Below, one piece after another: positions 1 through 11,089 of a stretch of 64,000 nt of DNA. The notes beneath the pieces are model-generated. The model saw only the letters and a program-made list of their open reading frames with translations, was not told where the DNA came from and made no database searches. Source of the DNA: Trichopria drosophilae (taxonomy: Eukaryota; Arthropoda; Insecta; Hymenoptera; Diapriidae); NCBI GenBank assembly GCA_030407085.1, contig CM059582.1, forward strand, positions 70,699,501 through 70,763,500, written 5' to 3'. Position 1 is the stretch's first letter, and the number at the start of each line of letters is the position of its first letter. A program made the translations under genes and the position numbers.

Positions 1-996
1 CAAACAGCTGGGTGTCTGCATCGACAAAAAGCTCACTTTCAAACAATACGTGACACGAGTGGCAGTTAAGGCTGAGATAACCATGGCAGCCCTAACAGGT
101 CTCATGCCAAATATCAATGGACCGAGGTCATCTAAGCGCAGGATTCTAGTGAGTGTCGTTCACTCGCAGATCCTGTATGCAGCACCAATCTGGTACAAGT
201 GGTGCTCAGCAAGCTGAAGAGACTACAAAAGCTCATGGGATCTAGAGTCTGTAGTAGTTACAGAACGGTGTCCGTGGCGGCGATTGGAGTCTTGGCAAAT
301 ATCCCGCCTATTGAACTCCTAGTAGAGGAGAGGAAGGATATTATCGACGGTAAACCAGCAAGACAGGCTAGAGAGGATATGCTTCGAAAGTGACAGGTAA
401 AATGGACCAGCGAAAAATACGGGAAATGGACGCGGAGGCTCATACCGGATATCTTGAAGTGGATCAAGCGGAAACACGGGGAACTGGATTACTTTCTTAC
501 ACAGGCCTTGTCAAGTCACGGCTATTTTTGAAGTATCAGCGGACAGGAGAAAGCACCCTACTAGTACATGCCACTACTGCACTGAGGAGGACGTTGTTGC
601 GCATACGCTGTTTGTATGCGCGAAAAGGACCTTGGAAAGAAGAAAATTCGAAACAGAAACAGGGGCGAGCCTTACTCCGGAGAGCAGATGAAGGCGTTGC
701 TTTGTTCGGAACAGGACTGGAAGACTACCTATGATACCATAAGATCGATAATGGAAGAAAAGGAAAAAGACCACAGGGAACGAAAACGCACGGTCCGGCG
801 CGATTAGTTCAAGCACGAAAGATGATGGACAGCTACCGCGGTAAAGTAATGCTAGCGCGGTTTCCGCCGCGGCAGCGATGAAATGGGAGAGGGTTTTTAG
901 TGCGGTCGGCAAGTCAACGCCAATCCCACACTACCAGACAGTGCGGATTCTTGCTGGTGCCTTACAGAAGGTTTTCCCCATACCCTCGAAAAAAAA
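1..996 (+). pseudogene. R1-clade retrotransposon ORF2, 3' fragment (copy A)
   Basis: This is the 3' end of a non-LTR retrotransposon ORF2. It starts inside the RT thumb (a QLGVCIDKKLTFKQ segment, then LMPNINGPRSSKRRI) and runs into the post-RT region with GSRVCSSYRTVSVAA and KHGELDYFLTQALSSHG, all aligning by eye to copy B downstream. It is broken: a frameshift or small deletion near 195, TGA at 391-393, and a second TGA after HGYF near 529. A decayed CCHC-like tail near 560-620 and a 3' UTR with a hairpin at 836-872 follow, then A-rich sequence running into an (ATCT)n tract. The window edge cuts the 5' part. It is dead, and belongs to the same family as B and C. Confidence 0.88.
836..872 (+). 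other. Conserved 3'-UTR hairpin, copy A
   Basis: CCGCGG at 836-841 can pair with CCGCGG at 867-872 around a loop containing AAAGTAATGCTAGCGCGG. The same loop with different but complementary stems lies in the 3' UTR of copies B, C, D and E, so I read it as an RNA structure, possibly what the reverse transcriptase recognises on its own transcript. The role is inference. Confidence 0.7.
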
Positions 997-1028
<32 letters not shown>

Positions 1029-1030
1029 CT
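997..1030. repeat. (ATCT)n microsatellite between copies A and B
   Basis: About eight ATCT repeats follow the A-rich 3' end of copy A and directly precede the conserved 5' end of copy B. The same arrangement recurs between B and C, so the tract is likely the target site rather than chance. Confidence 0.9.
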
Positions 1031-1263
1031 GGTGTCGGGTTTTCTGGTCCCGCATCCAGCGCCTCCCCGGGTGGCGGATAGGGGAACGCTCATTAGATAT
1101 AATGGGTACCGGGGAAATAAAATACCCGGGGCGGGCGAAAACCAGTATTTTCGGGTGGAGCGAACTCGATAGCCTTGGCGGGCAATCGTTCTAGCGGAAG
1201 AAAAACCGCGAAGACGAACCCCGAAGGCAAGCACGGTTTATTGCTCCATCTTTGGAAAAAAAA

Positions 1264-3840
1264 ATGTCGGCTGGTAAAAATAATTACCTGCGGGGTAAGG
1301 CATTAGACGAATCATCCATCGCTTCCGACTGTCAAGCGGCTCATATGGCCGTGGGGACAGTGGGCGGTGGCCCAAGGATGCAGGAGGGCAGCACCCTTAT
1401 ATCTATTTCAGAGCCCTTGGTGATTGGCCAGGCCAAGTACTCTACGAATGCGACTGGAAAAAATTACACTATCCACGGGTTGGCGTTGGACGCCGGTGAG
1501 CAAGGAAAAGATTACATAAGAGATGAGGATCACGAACCACCTGTTAATCCATTCACTCGACGAGATTCCATTCGAAGGACTCCTCCCACCCTAAAAGGGG
1601 GCAGCATAAAAGCTACTGGAAAGGATAAATACGACGAAGACAGTAGCGACAAAATTTGTAGAACGAACTCTTTGTCAGGAATGGATTCGCTTCTGCAAAA
1701 CGATCAGGAGGAAGGGAACCAGAAGAGAAGGAAAAGAATAGACAGTCTTTCAGAGACGGTACAAGGACTGAAGAAAAATAAACGTAGCCCAGACGAAAAA
1801 TTCAAGGAACTCATAGGGGAGATCAATGAGAATGCGAAGCGACTAGCGAATATAGTCCAGAAGGCATACAAACCGAAAGTTGAATACGGCGAAATTAGTA
1901 GCTCTCTAATAAGTTTGTCGGAGAGGCTACTCTCAGTAGATCTTACCGCCATAAGTGGACCTAGAGAAAGTGAGGAAAAAAACCTCCAGACAGAAAATGA
2001 TCAACTGCGCTCACGAATCACCATTCTAGAAAAGCTACATGCAAGAATGGAATCGAAACAACTGCAGAGCGAGAATGAAAAACTGCGAGAACAGCTTAGT
2101 CTCATGGAGGACAAGCTTAGCTCCATACAAGACAAGCTTGATTCCATGCAGGACAAGCTTGATACCGATGCTCAATACGCTAGGTGCGCGAAATGCGCAA
2201 AGAGGCAATGAATCCTAGAGCGCCAGAGCGTCCGAAAAAGGCAGGAGTGTTATGAAGATTTCCTCAGTATTACGGAGGACGAATGGGACGGATGGGTATT
2301 TCATATAAACCTCCAAACAAGAACAGAGCCTGCATGGGAGGCCTCTATGGAGTGGGATGTTATACTCCCATGCGATACTAGTCTTGTAAGTTCAGACAGG
2401 TACGTGAGTAAATGCATTGCCAAGTTTGGTGGAAAAGCTGGCCTCTTGAAACAATCTAGAAAAAAAGGGGATGCTGCAACAATGATGCAATCGCTTGGCT
2501 ATCCGGATGCAGACGGAAACTTTGAGCTAAAAAGTAGGTGCGTATATTACCCAATATATACAGTCCATGCACCCGAAAGTGACAGAGACGATAAGTTCCT
2601 ATACGAATCTCTTAGAAGAACGAGGGATATGATGGAAAAACAGGAAAGAACCAAATTGATGGTACCGGAAATGCATGGTGTCACAGGAACGATTTTTCGT
2701 AGAATGATGAATTATCTCTTTTTAGGCACGAGTATAGAAATAGCCATCAATAAAGTAGTATTGAATGGCGAAAGTAAAGCGATAAATCCCAAGAAAAAAG
2801 GTGACATCGGGTCCGGGATACAAAAAAAAAGGTCAAACAGTTAGTACCGTAAATTGGATAAATAACGATGCTCTCCTGGTTAAGACGGACGGCAGAAACT
2901 ACTCTGATGTACTTAAATTGATAAGACAATCGGTCAATCCAAAGAGTATTTGAGTCGAGGTAATAGTACATTACGATACAAGTGGGCTAAGTAGGTGATT
3001 CGCGCACGCGTATCGTATTCTATTTTTTTTAACTCCGTGCGCTAAGTGCTCACTTAGCACACTGTTTTCCGTGCAATTTAGAACATTCGTGCACCGTGCG
3101 CTAAGTAGTTACGGTATTTAGTAAGTAAATACTTAGCGCACGGTGCACGAATGTTCTACTTTGCACACGGAAAACAGTGTGCTAAGTGAGCACTTAGCGC
3201 ACGGAGTTAAAAAAAAGACATTAGACGGACACAAAAAGGTGAAGTACTTGTAACCGTAAAGAGTGGTAGTAAGAGTGTGGATATTCTAAAGAATGAACTG
3301 ACTAAGAAAGTACCAGACCTGAAAACTTCGGTACTCTCCAAAAAGACAGTTCTCTATTTAAGAGGCATGGATGCCATAACAACAAGCGATGAGATTAGAG
3401 ACGCAATTTTGAACTGCTTGGAGGAATCTGCGCTCGAAGTTGATGTGAGAGCCTTGAGACCCGCATATGGGAATAGACTAAATGCCACGGTGATTATTCA
3501 CCAGAGAGAGGCTGCAAATTTAATCAAAATGGTCGAAATACAGATTGGTTGGAAGGCATGTCGTATTGTGGAACGAAAGAAAGAGCGATATTGCACAAGA
3601 TGCTGGGATAGTGGGCACGACAAATCTTCCTGCAAGGGTGTCGACAGGAGAAACCTCTGTCTAAGATGTGGAAAAGAAGGACACAAAGCAAATCAATGCA
3701 GTAGTGCACCGTTCTGCATTCGCTGTAATCAAGAAGGATACCGAACACATAGCTTTAAGTGCCCAAAGCTAAAATCGGTAAGGAAATCGGTAACGAGCCG
3801 GAACTCAGATGCAAATATCAGCATTATAGATAGGGAATAA
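1264..3840 (+). pseudogene. Copy B ORF1, gag-like protein with coiled coil and CCHC knuckles
   Basis: I place the start at ATG 1264 (MSAGKNN) because copy C begins with the same MSAGKN. The N-terminal part is polar and low in complexity. A strong coiled coil with repeated QDKLD-type heptads lies near codons 230-300. A TGA at 2209-2211 interrupts an otherwise continuous frame that goes on to 2844 through a conserved block (ILPCDTSL, KFGGKAGLL, SLGYPDADG, YYPIYT) also seen in copy C and not recognised by me. A frameshift lies in an A-run near 2822, and a 194-bp fold-back sits at 3023-3216. The C-terminal half has three zinc knuckles: CTRCWDSGHDKSSC, CLRCGKEGHKANQC and CIRCNQEGY. The protein would bind RNA in the retrotransposition particle. 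Confidence 0.85.
3023..3216. repeat. Fold-back (MITE-like) insertion in copy B ORF1
   Basis: This is a nearly perfect inverted repeat. The left arm begins with eight T's then AACTCCGTGCGCTAAG, and the right arm ends CTTAGCGCACGGAGTT then eight A's. Arms are about 78 bp around a ~22-bp centre, and GTGCGCTAAGT motifs recur inside each arm. A smaller inverted pair, TACGATAC at 2970 and GTATCGTA at 3010, lies just upstream, which may be the outer part of a larger insertion. I see no clear target duplication. It splits the ORF1 coding region. Confidence 0.8.
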
Positions 3841-6708
3841 GAATAAGATTCTGCAAATAAATGTTAATCGTAACGGGCCAGCTCTCGATCTGGCGTTGGC
3901 CACGGCAAGAGAAATGGGGGGGTGGGAATCCTAGTCCTTAGTGAACCAAATAAGCGATATTTAGAAGCTAGACAGGACTGGATATGCCACCAGGAGTTAG
4001 ATACGGCAATCCTAGTTCCGGATCATGACGTACCTATCATGGACCAAGGGGCCGGAAAGGGTTTTTCATATATCGGACTACCTGACGTTACAATATACAG
4101 CTGTTATTGTTCACCGAACAAAGGAGTTGACTACCTAGAGGAAACTCTACTCCAGATAGGAGATCATATTAGAAAAAGATAGGTAGACTCGATAGTTGTT
4201 GATGATTTTAACGCCAAATCGTCCTCCTGCGGTATGAATACAACGGATAGTAGAGGAGCGATCCTCTCGGAGTGGATAGCACAATGTGACCTGTAAATCA
4301 AAAACCTTGGGACTGAACCCACGTTTACTCGGAAAGACTATGGGTCGATTCTTGACGTGACCTTAGCACCAGTCAACATAGGACAGAGAATAAGCGAGTG
4401 GAAACTCTGCGAATTAGAGTCGTTGAGTGACCATAGGTATATCTACTTCGAGATAGGCGAGAAACGTAATAGCGCCACTATTCCGCCTCGACCGATGTCC
4501 GGATGGAATGTAAGACGATTGAATATAAATAAGGCACATGAAGCTATAAGTAGGATTGTGGTTTGTGAAGATACTACCTCCGCGAATGGTTTCACGAAGT
4601 CCCTAAAGAAAGTCTGTGACGCAAGCATGTCAAAAAGGAAAACACAACACAAGACCCGACCTAAATACTGGTGGTGCGATGAAATTGCAGAGCTTAGGAA
4701 GACATGTATTAAAAGTCGAAGAATATATACGAGAGCTGCCATAAGAGATACAAGCGAGCGTGTGCTCCGATGGGACAACTGTACTAGATGCAAGAAATCC
4801 ATCCAAGTGGCCATAAAAAGGGCAAAGCGAAAGAAATGGAGGGAAGTCTGTGATGAAGTAGATAGCGATATTTGGGGGAAAGGCTACCAGATCGTTAAAA
4901 AGCCTATGTTTGGGAATATGCCCAGACCCCAAATAACTTTGCAAGTCATTGAAGATCTTTTCCCAAGGCATCATCGACGAACTTCCCACATATCAGGGAG
5001 AATACAGGTATACCCTTCACCCAAATCGAATTGGGAAAAGCCGCTAGAAGTTTAAAAACTAATAAAGCCCCTGGACCGGGGCAGGTACCAAAGGAAATTT
5101 TGAAACAGTTAGCCTTAAGCAAGCCGGACCTGATTATTGGAAACGTTTAATAAACTAGATGAAAAAGGGGAGTTTCCTAGGATTTGGAAAAGGGACGCTC
5201 TGCTACTTCTGAGAAAAGGCAATAGACTAGTTGGGACACCTTCCTCATTTAGGCCAATCTACCTTCTGGATGCTGAAGAAAAACTGTATGAGTACCTGAT
5301 TCTTGGCAGGCTGAAGAAGGAGCTTGAACGCACCGGAAACCTGGCAGCACGTCAATTTGGTTTCAGAGAAGGTCGTCAGACAGTGGACGCGATCAAAGAA
5401 GTAATGGAAACTGCACAAGAAACGGCGTCATTTTCAAAAGCGCACAGGCGTATAAGTGCCGTAATTACGTTTGACGTAAAAAATGCCTTCAATACGGCAT
5501 CGTGGCAGATAATCCTTGACGAATTAAGGAGGAGGAAAATCGACGAGGGTCTGGTTTCAATAATTGCTTCCTATCTATCGGAGCGTGAGTTAATTATCGA
5601 GACGAAAGACGGGACAACGACAAAAGATATAAATAGCGGCGTCCCTCAGGGTTCGGTATTAGGCCCCACTCTCTGGAACGTCCTGTATGACCCACTTCTG
5701 AGACTGGAACTCCCGGACGGAGTTAAGTTGGTAGGCTTTGCCGACGATCTGGCTATGGTGGTGGTAGGGCTGAATGAAAACATACTCAGAATAAAGCAGA
5801 TCGAGAAATTCCTTAGAGTCTCGAGGTGGATGAACCAAAATATGCTTGAAATCGCGCCGGAAAATACGGAAGCAGTTCTTCTTACATCCGAGAGAAAACT
5901 AGCCCCTATAGAATTTGAAGTCCAAGGAGTAAAAATTATACCAAAGGAATACATCAAGCAGCTCGGGGTCTATATTGACAGGAAGTTAACATTTAAGGAG
6001 CACGTAGCACGAGTGGCATCTAAGGCTGAGAAAACCATGACAGCCCTAGCAGGTCTTATGACAAACATTAATGGCCCGAAGTCTTTAAAAAGAAGGATTT
6101 TAGTGAGTGTTGTTCACTCTCACATCCTCTATACAGCACCAATCTGGTCCAAAGCTCTAGAGTCACAGGTAACGCTTAGTAAGCTGAAAAGAATACAGAA
6201 GATTATGGGATCCAGAGTCTGCAGCGGCTATCGTACGATATCCGTGGCAGCTGACGGAGTTCTGTCCAATATTCCCCCTGTTGATCTTCTAGTAAAAGAA
6301 AGAAAGGACATTAATGAAGGTAAACCGGCCGAGCAGGCCAAATCCGATATGCTTCACCAGTGGCAGGATAAGTGGAATAGGGGAAAATACGGACAATGGA
6401 CACGCAGGCTTATACGGGATATTGCCAAATGGATTAATCGGAGGCATGGAGAACTAGACTATTTCATGACACAGGCCCTGTCAGGCCACGGCTGTTTCAT
6501 GAAGTATCTGGCCGATAGGAACTTGCATCCTACCAGTAAATGCCCGTACTGTGAGAGGAAGATGATGTAGAGCATACATTGTTCAGATGCGAAAAATGGA
6601 CCACGGAAAGATGGGAGTTCGAAAACGAAACAGGCGTTGTTTTTACCCCCGAGGGTATGATGGAGACTCTGTTGCGCTCGGAGAAGGACTGCGAGTCAAC
6701 AAAACAAT
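3841..6708 (+). pseudogene. Copy B ORF2, endonuclease-reverse transcriptase
   Basis: The APE-type endonuclease comes first (ILQINVN start motif, ILVLSEPN, a DDFNAKSS block in place of the usual GDFNA, SILDVTLA, SDHRYIYFE), then reverse transcriptase with motif A FDVKNAFNTASW, motif B GVPQGSVLGPTLWN and motif C FADDLAM near 5736, then thumb and C-terminal region ending in a CPYC-x-H-x-C zinc motif. The catalytic Asp pair of the RT is intact. Breaks: frameshift at a G7 run near 3916, TAG 4180-4182, TAA 4294-4296, frameshifts near 5050, 5125 and 6565. The RT block 5137-6570 is open for 477 codons, so decay is moderate. No ATG start is preserved. Confidence 0.9.
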
Positions 6709-6808
6709 AAGAACGATAGTAAAATAGAAGGAAAGAGACCATAGAGAAAATCAACACATTTTAAGCAGTAGGCTAAGAGTAGACCGAACTGCGTAGCCGA
6801 GACAGCGC

Positions 6809-6845
6809 CCTCAATGAAGTAATGCTAGCGCGGTTTCCATTGAGG
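6809..6845 (+). other. Conserved 3'-UTR hairpin, copy B
   Basis: CCTCAATG at 6809-6816 pairs perfectly with CATTGAGG at 6838-6845, enclosing the conserved loop AAGTAATGCTAGCGCGGTTT. The stem sequence differs from every other copy while the loop is kept. Confidence 0.85.
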
Positions 6846-6981
6846 ACAGCGAAGGAAAGGGAGGGGGTTTTTAGTGCGGTCGGCATGACAACGCCAATCC
6901 CACACTACCAGCCAGTGCGGTCCCTGGCTGGTGCCTTTTTAGAAGGTTTTCCTCACACCCACGAAACAAAAAAAAAATAAA

Positions 6982-6982
<1 letters not shown>

Positions 6983-7029
<47 letters not shown>
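6983..7029. repeat. (TCTA)n microsatellite between copies B and C
   Basis: About twelve TCTA repeats follow an A-rich end and directly precede the copy C leader, repeating the junction seen at 997-1030. Confidence 0.9.
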
Positions 7030-7030
<1 letters not shown>

Positions 7031-7259
7031 CGGTGTCGGGGTTTTCTGATCCCGCATCCGGCGCCTCCCCAGGTGGCGGATAGGGGAACGCTCATTAGAT
7101 ATAATGGGTACCGGGGAAATAAAATACCCGGGGCGGACCAAAACCAGACGGGCGGAATGGGCTCGTTAGCTTTAGTTGGCAACCGTTTTAGGGGAAGGAA
7201 AACCCCAAAGATAAACCCCGAAGGCAAGTACGGCTTATTGCTTCCATCTCATGAAAAAA

Positions 7260-8440
7260 ATGTCGGCTGGAAAAAATGACGACCTGCGTAGTAAGGCCTT
7301 AGCCGAATCCCCTATCGCTTCCGACTGTCAAGCGGCTACGGTCGTGGGGGCAGTGGGCGGTGGCCCGAGGATGCAGGAGGGCATCACCGACGTCAGAACA
7401 TCGAAGAACACAGCTGGTGGAGGGATTGTCACAGCATCCACCAGGGGTCATGCGACTGCGACTAACAGAAATAAGAACCAGACAAATAAAGACCTGAAAA
7501 TCGAGGACCCATTTAAGAGGAGGTACTCCATTCTGAGAACGCCTCCCAACACACTGGGCAGAACAAATTCGTTGCCTGAAATGACTCGAGAACAACAAGA
7601 AACTAGCGGAGTCGAAAACCAAAAAAGGAGAAAACGAATCGATAGCCCTATAGAGGTAGAACAGGAAAATAAATAGAACAAGCGGAGGAGCTATACAACT
7701 AAATCTGGGGCACAAGATTCTGGAAGAAATGATGAACCGGATATCTGAGGAGGTGGACAGACTTGATGATGTACTACAGAACATGTACAAGCCAAAAAGA
7801 TAGATCGTTAGTGTATGTACAGCTCTCCGACTACAGATAGAGACATGGCAAAGAGAGGAGGTGAAAGACTTCCTAGGCCATCTAAACAACGCCTCTACAA
7901 AGGAAGACGACGTAGAGAGAAGGGGTCAGGGGATAAGCCCCTGCCCCGAATGGGACGACCGCATGGCAAACCTTAGATACGAAAACATCGAACTTAGACG
8001 GAAAATTAGGCTCTTGGAACAGGAACGCGAGGAAGAACAGGAACAAGATGTTGAAGAGTTCGCAATAAAATGCAGGGAGTGTGAAGAGGCACAAATCCGC
8101 CACTTGCGTAGACGAATCCTTAAGCAGAATGAAACCTTTGAGGGATTTAGGTTAATCCCGGAAGAGGACTGGAAGAGAGGGATCTTCAGAAAAGCAAAAA
8201 GAAAAAAAGGCACCATTGATGAAGTCTCAAAAGATAGCCCCATTATCCTCCCGTGTAATGTGGAATTCATATCAAAGAACAAATTGGTAAATGAAACTAT
8301 AGGAAACTTTGGAGGGAAAGAAGATCTTATGTCTGAAGGGAAGAAAGGAGGGGAGGTTGCCGAAATGCAAGTCACCCTGGGTTTCCCAAGTAAAGACGGC
8401 AATGTAAGGCAATTCTCTAGACATCTATATTATCGGATTA
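7260..8440 (+). pseudogene. Copy C ORF1, 5' part
   Basis: It starts at ATG 7260 (MSAGKNDD), preceded by A's as in copy B. The N-terminal low-complexity region ends at a stop at 7674-7676, and another frame continues from about 7861 with a coiled coil (LRRKIRLLEQEREEEQEQ) and the conserved block ILPCNVEF, NFGGKEDL, TLGFPSKDG shared with copy B. After that the coding sequence jumps into endonuclease sequence, so knuckles are absent. It is not functional. Confidence 0.75.
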
Positions 8441-8459
8441 CCACCACTACCACATTACC

Positions 8460-10843
8460 ATTATATTATCGGATTGCCACGCAATGGGGAATGAAGTTCA
8501 ACGACAAGAGAGGGGATAGAATAATTGAATGGACCTCAGAACATAACCTAATAATGGCCAACAAAGGTGAGAAACCGACCTTTGTGAAATACAATTATGG
8601 GTCTATACTTGACCTCACACTGACAACGGAAAAATTTCCAATAGGCTCTCGGAATGGATGGTATATGACAACGAAACTCTCAGACTGAGGGATGGAACAT
8701 CAAAAAAATCGACGAAGAAAAACTACGGAGCGCTGCTTCTGAAAAGGATGAAAACGACGAACTAACCGCCGAAACATTCTCAAAATGGCTACAGGAGATA
8801 TGTAACCAGTGCTTGCCCAAAAAAAGAAGCGTCAAGTGGGGCCAACCGAAACCCTGGTAGAACGCTGAGATCTCCGAGCTCAGGAGAAACTGTATAAAAA
8901 ACAGACGAAAATACACCAGAAGCATCGCTAGTGGAGATGAGGAGTTGAAACTCTCTAACTGGTGCGAATAAACTGGGAAAAGAAAGCTTTGCAAAAAGCA
9001 ATTAAGATAGTGTAACAAAATACCTGGAAAGAACTATGCAATGACCTTGATAGGGACATCTGGGGAAAAGGGTACCAGATAGTGAAGAAAAGATTACTCG
9101 GAATCCCTCCGAAAGCCAATATGATGATGGAGATAGTGGAACGGGTAGCGCAAGATCTTTTCCCTCGGCACGAGGAAGTAGAATTTCGCGCGGACTTGGG
9201 AGCACCCTTTGAACCATTTACATGTAAGGAACTAGAGGCAGCACTTAATAAGTTAAAGAACGGCAAGGCACAAGGCTTGGGAATCATTCCAGCTGAGGTA
9301 ATAAAACAGGTATCGAGAAGTAGGCCAAATCTAGTGCTGAGCCTATATAACGACCTGGCCACAAAAAAGAACTTCCCCAAGCAGTGGAAAAGGGCAAGGC
9401 TTGTGCTTGTAAGGACGGCCAAAATACCTGTAGACCAATCTTCGTCTTACAGACCAGTTTGCTTACTTGATGTAGAAGGCAAGCTTTACGAGCACCTTCT
9501 ACTGGGGAGATTAAAAGAGGAATTGAACAAGACAGGTGGACTTTCGGAAAAACAATATGGCTTCCGAGAGGGCCGACAAACCGTGGACGCTTTAATGGAT
9601 ATCGTCGATGGGGCAACACAAACCTCCGCGTTCTCGAAGGGATCCCGGCGCATTTGCGCAATCGTGGCGATTGACATCAGAAACGCCTCTAACAATACTT
9701 CCTGGCAGGACATATTAAATAAGCTGAGATACAGAAAGATCGACGAGGCACTGCTTGCGATAATTAGCTCGTACCTGTCGGAGCGATCTGTTAGGCTAGA
9801 GGCAGAAAACGCGGAAAAGGCAATGTATGTAAATAGTGGTGTACCCCAAGGCTCGGTACTAGGCCCCACGTTATGGAATATCATGTACGATGGCCTGTTA
9901 AGACTAAAATTCCCCGCGGGGAAGTAGAGCTAATTGGTTTTGCCGATAACGTGGCTCTACTGATAGCTGCTCCCACCGAAAAGGAAGTAATGGAGAAGGG
10001 AGATACGGCGATTCTCCAAATAGGACGATGGCTAAGAAGCCGGAAATTGCAAATTAAAAAACTGAACTTTAAAGAACACAAAAAACGGTCGATTACCAAG
10101 GCACAGAAAACTTTGGCGGCACTAGCGGGTTTAATGCCAAATATTGGAGGACCAAGGTCATCAAAAAGAAGAGTAATGGCAGGAGTCATTCACTCCATTA
10201 TGCTCTATGCAGCGCCTGTTTGGCATGGGGCACTCCGGATGTAGGATACGCAAAAACGCGTGAGCAGACTAGATAGGGTATTGGGGATACGAGTGAGTAG
10301 TGGATATCGAACAATATCAACTCCGGCGATTGGTGTCATCGCCGGGATACCCTCGATTAGACTCCTGGCAAAGGAAAGGTGGGAGAAGTACAACGGTGCA
10401 CAGCCAACAGTAGCCAGAGATCGGCTAATGACGCGATGGCAAGAAGAATGGGATAAAGACACGCGGGGACGCTGGACACATGAATTGATTCTTAACATCA
10501 AGACATGGATAAAGGGGGACATAGTGAAACGGACTATTACCTAACACAGGTGCTGTCGAGGCATGGCTGTTTCCTTAGCTTCCTGTATAAGAGAAAGAGA
10601 AGTGCGTCCGATAGATACTTCTACTGCAATGAGGTAGATGATGCGGAACATACACTGTTTAGGTGCACAAGATGGAACGAAGCTAGAGAAGACTTCATGC
10701 AAAAGGCTGGCGAACATTTTGAAAAGACCTCCATGATGAAGAATCTGATGTGTCCGCAGCAGAGCTGGGTGATCGCATATAGAACATGCAGTGATATAAC
10801 AGAGACAAAGGAAAAAGAATATAGACGACTTATCAGATGGTAA
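8460..10843 (+). pseudogene. Copy C ORF2 remnant with damaged RT active site
   Basis: It enters mid-endonuclease (YGSILDLTL) and passes a badly decayed linker (about 8690-9060). It then gives a 281-codon open RT block with SSSYRPVCLLDVEGKLYEH and motif B GVPQGSVLGPTLWN. Motif A reads DIRNASNNTSW, where related copies have DIKNAFN. Motif C reads FADNVAL where FADD is expected, so one catalytic Asp is lost. About 50 codons before the thumb are deleted near 10065. The C-terminal zinc motif (YCNEVDDAEHTLFRC) is recognisable. Frameshifts lie near 9915, 10245 and 10525. It cannot be an active polymerase. Confidence 0.85.
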
Positions 10844-10857
10844 CTCTTAGACAACGC

Positions 10858-10893
10858 CCATGCTGAAATAATGCTTGCGCGGTTCCAGCATGG
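10858..10893 (+). other. Conserved 3'-UTR hairpin, copy C
   Basis: CCATGCTG at 10858-10865 pairs perfectly with CAGCATGG at 10886-10893 around the loop AAATAATGCTTGCGCGGTTC. All eight stem pairs form although the stem sequence is unlike the other copies. Confidence 0.85.
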
Positions 10894-11089
10894 TGTCGTG
10901 GGAAGGGGGAGGGGTTTTAGTCGGTAAGAATCCGACACTACCAGTCACACCAGGTGTCTCAAAGTGTACCGGGTGTCCCGGGTGTCTCAATGTCCCTAGA
11001 TGGCTAATTTTTAGTTACAGCCATTTGAAACTAACAATTTTCGCAAATTGCAGAATGGTGAACGTCAATCTTTCGGTCGACCGCACATC

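Larger units (their letters stand above)
1031..6982 (+). mobile_element. R1-clade non-LTR retrotransposon, copy B (near full length, dead)
   Basis: The element runs from a conserved GC-rich 5' leader after the ATCT tract to a 3' UTR with the shared hairpin and an A-rich tail entering a second TCTA tract. Order: 5' UTR, ORF1 (gag-like, coiled coil and zinc knuckles), ORF2 (apurinic-type endonuclease, reverse transcriptase, C-terminal Cys/His motif). No LTRs are seen. Its 5' leader and 3' hairpin match copies C, D and E. ORF1 is disrupted by stops and a fold-back insertion, ORF2 by stops and frameshifts. Head-to-tail with A and C. Confidence 0.9.
7030..10955 (+). mobile_element. R1-clade non-LTR retrotransposon, copy C (internally deleted)
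   Basis: The 5' leader is nearly identical to copy B (the leader block around 7061-7138), and a 3' UTR hairpin lies at 10858-10893. It is about 2 kb shorter than B because the C-terminal half of ORF1 with all zinc knuckles and the N-terminal half of the endonuclease are missing. The junction near 8430-8480 carries a short repeated TATTATCGGATT. Downstream of 10955 the sequence no longer matches copies A or B, so the 3' tail is truncated or diverged and no microsatellite follows. Confidence 0.85.

Noticed and set aside
1040..1100. HDV-like ribozyme at the 5' end of copies B-E
   Set aside because: A GCC-TCCCC-x-GG-x-GGC motif recalls P3/L3 of HDV-type ribozymes, but I could not find a matching P1 at the element start or a convincing P2 and P4; left as an open structural signal only.
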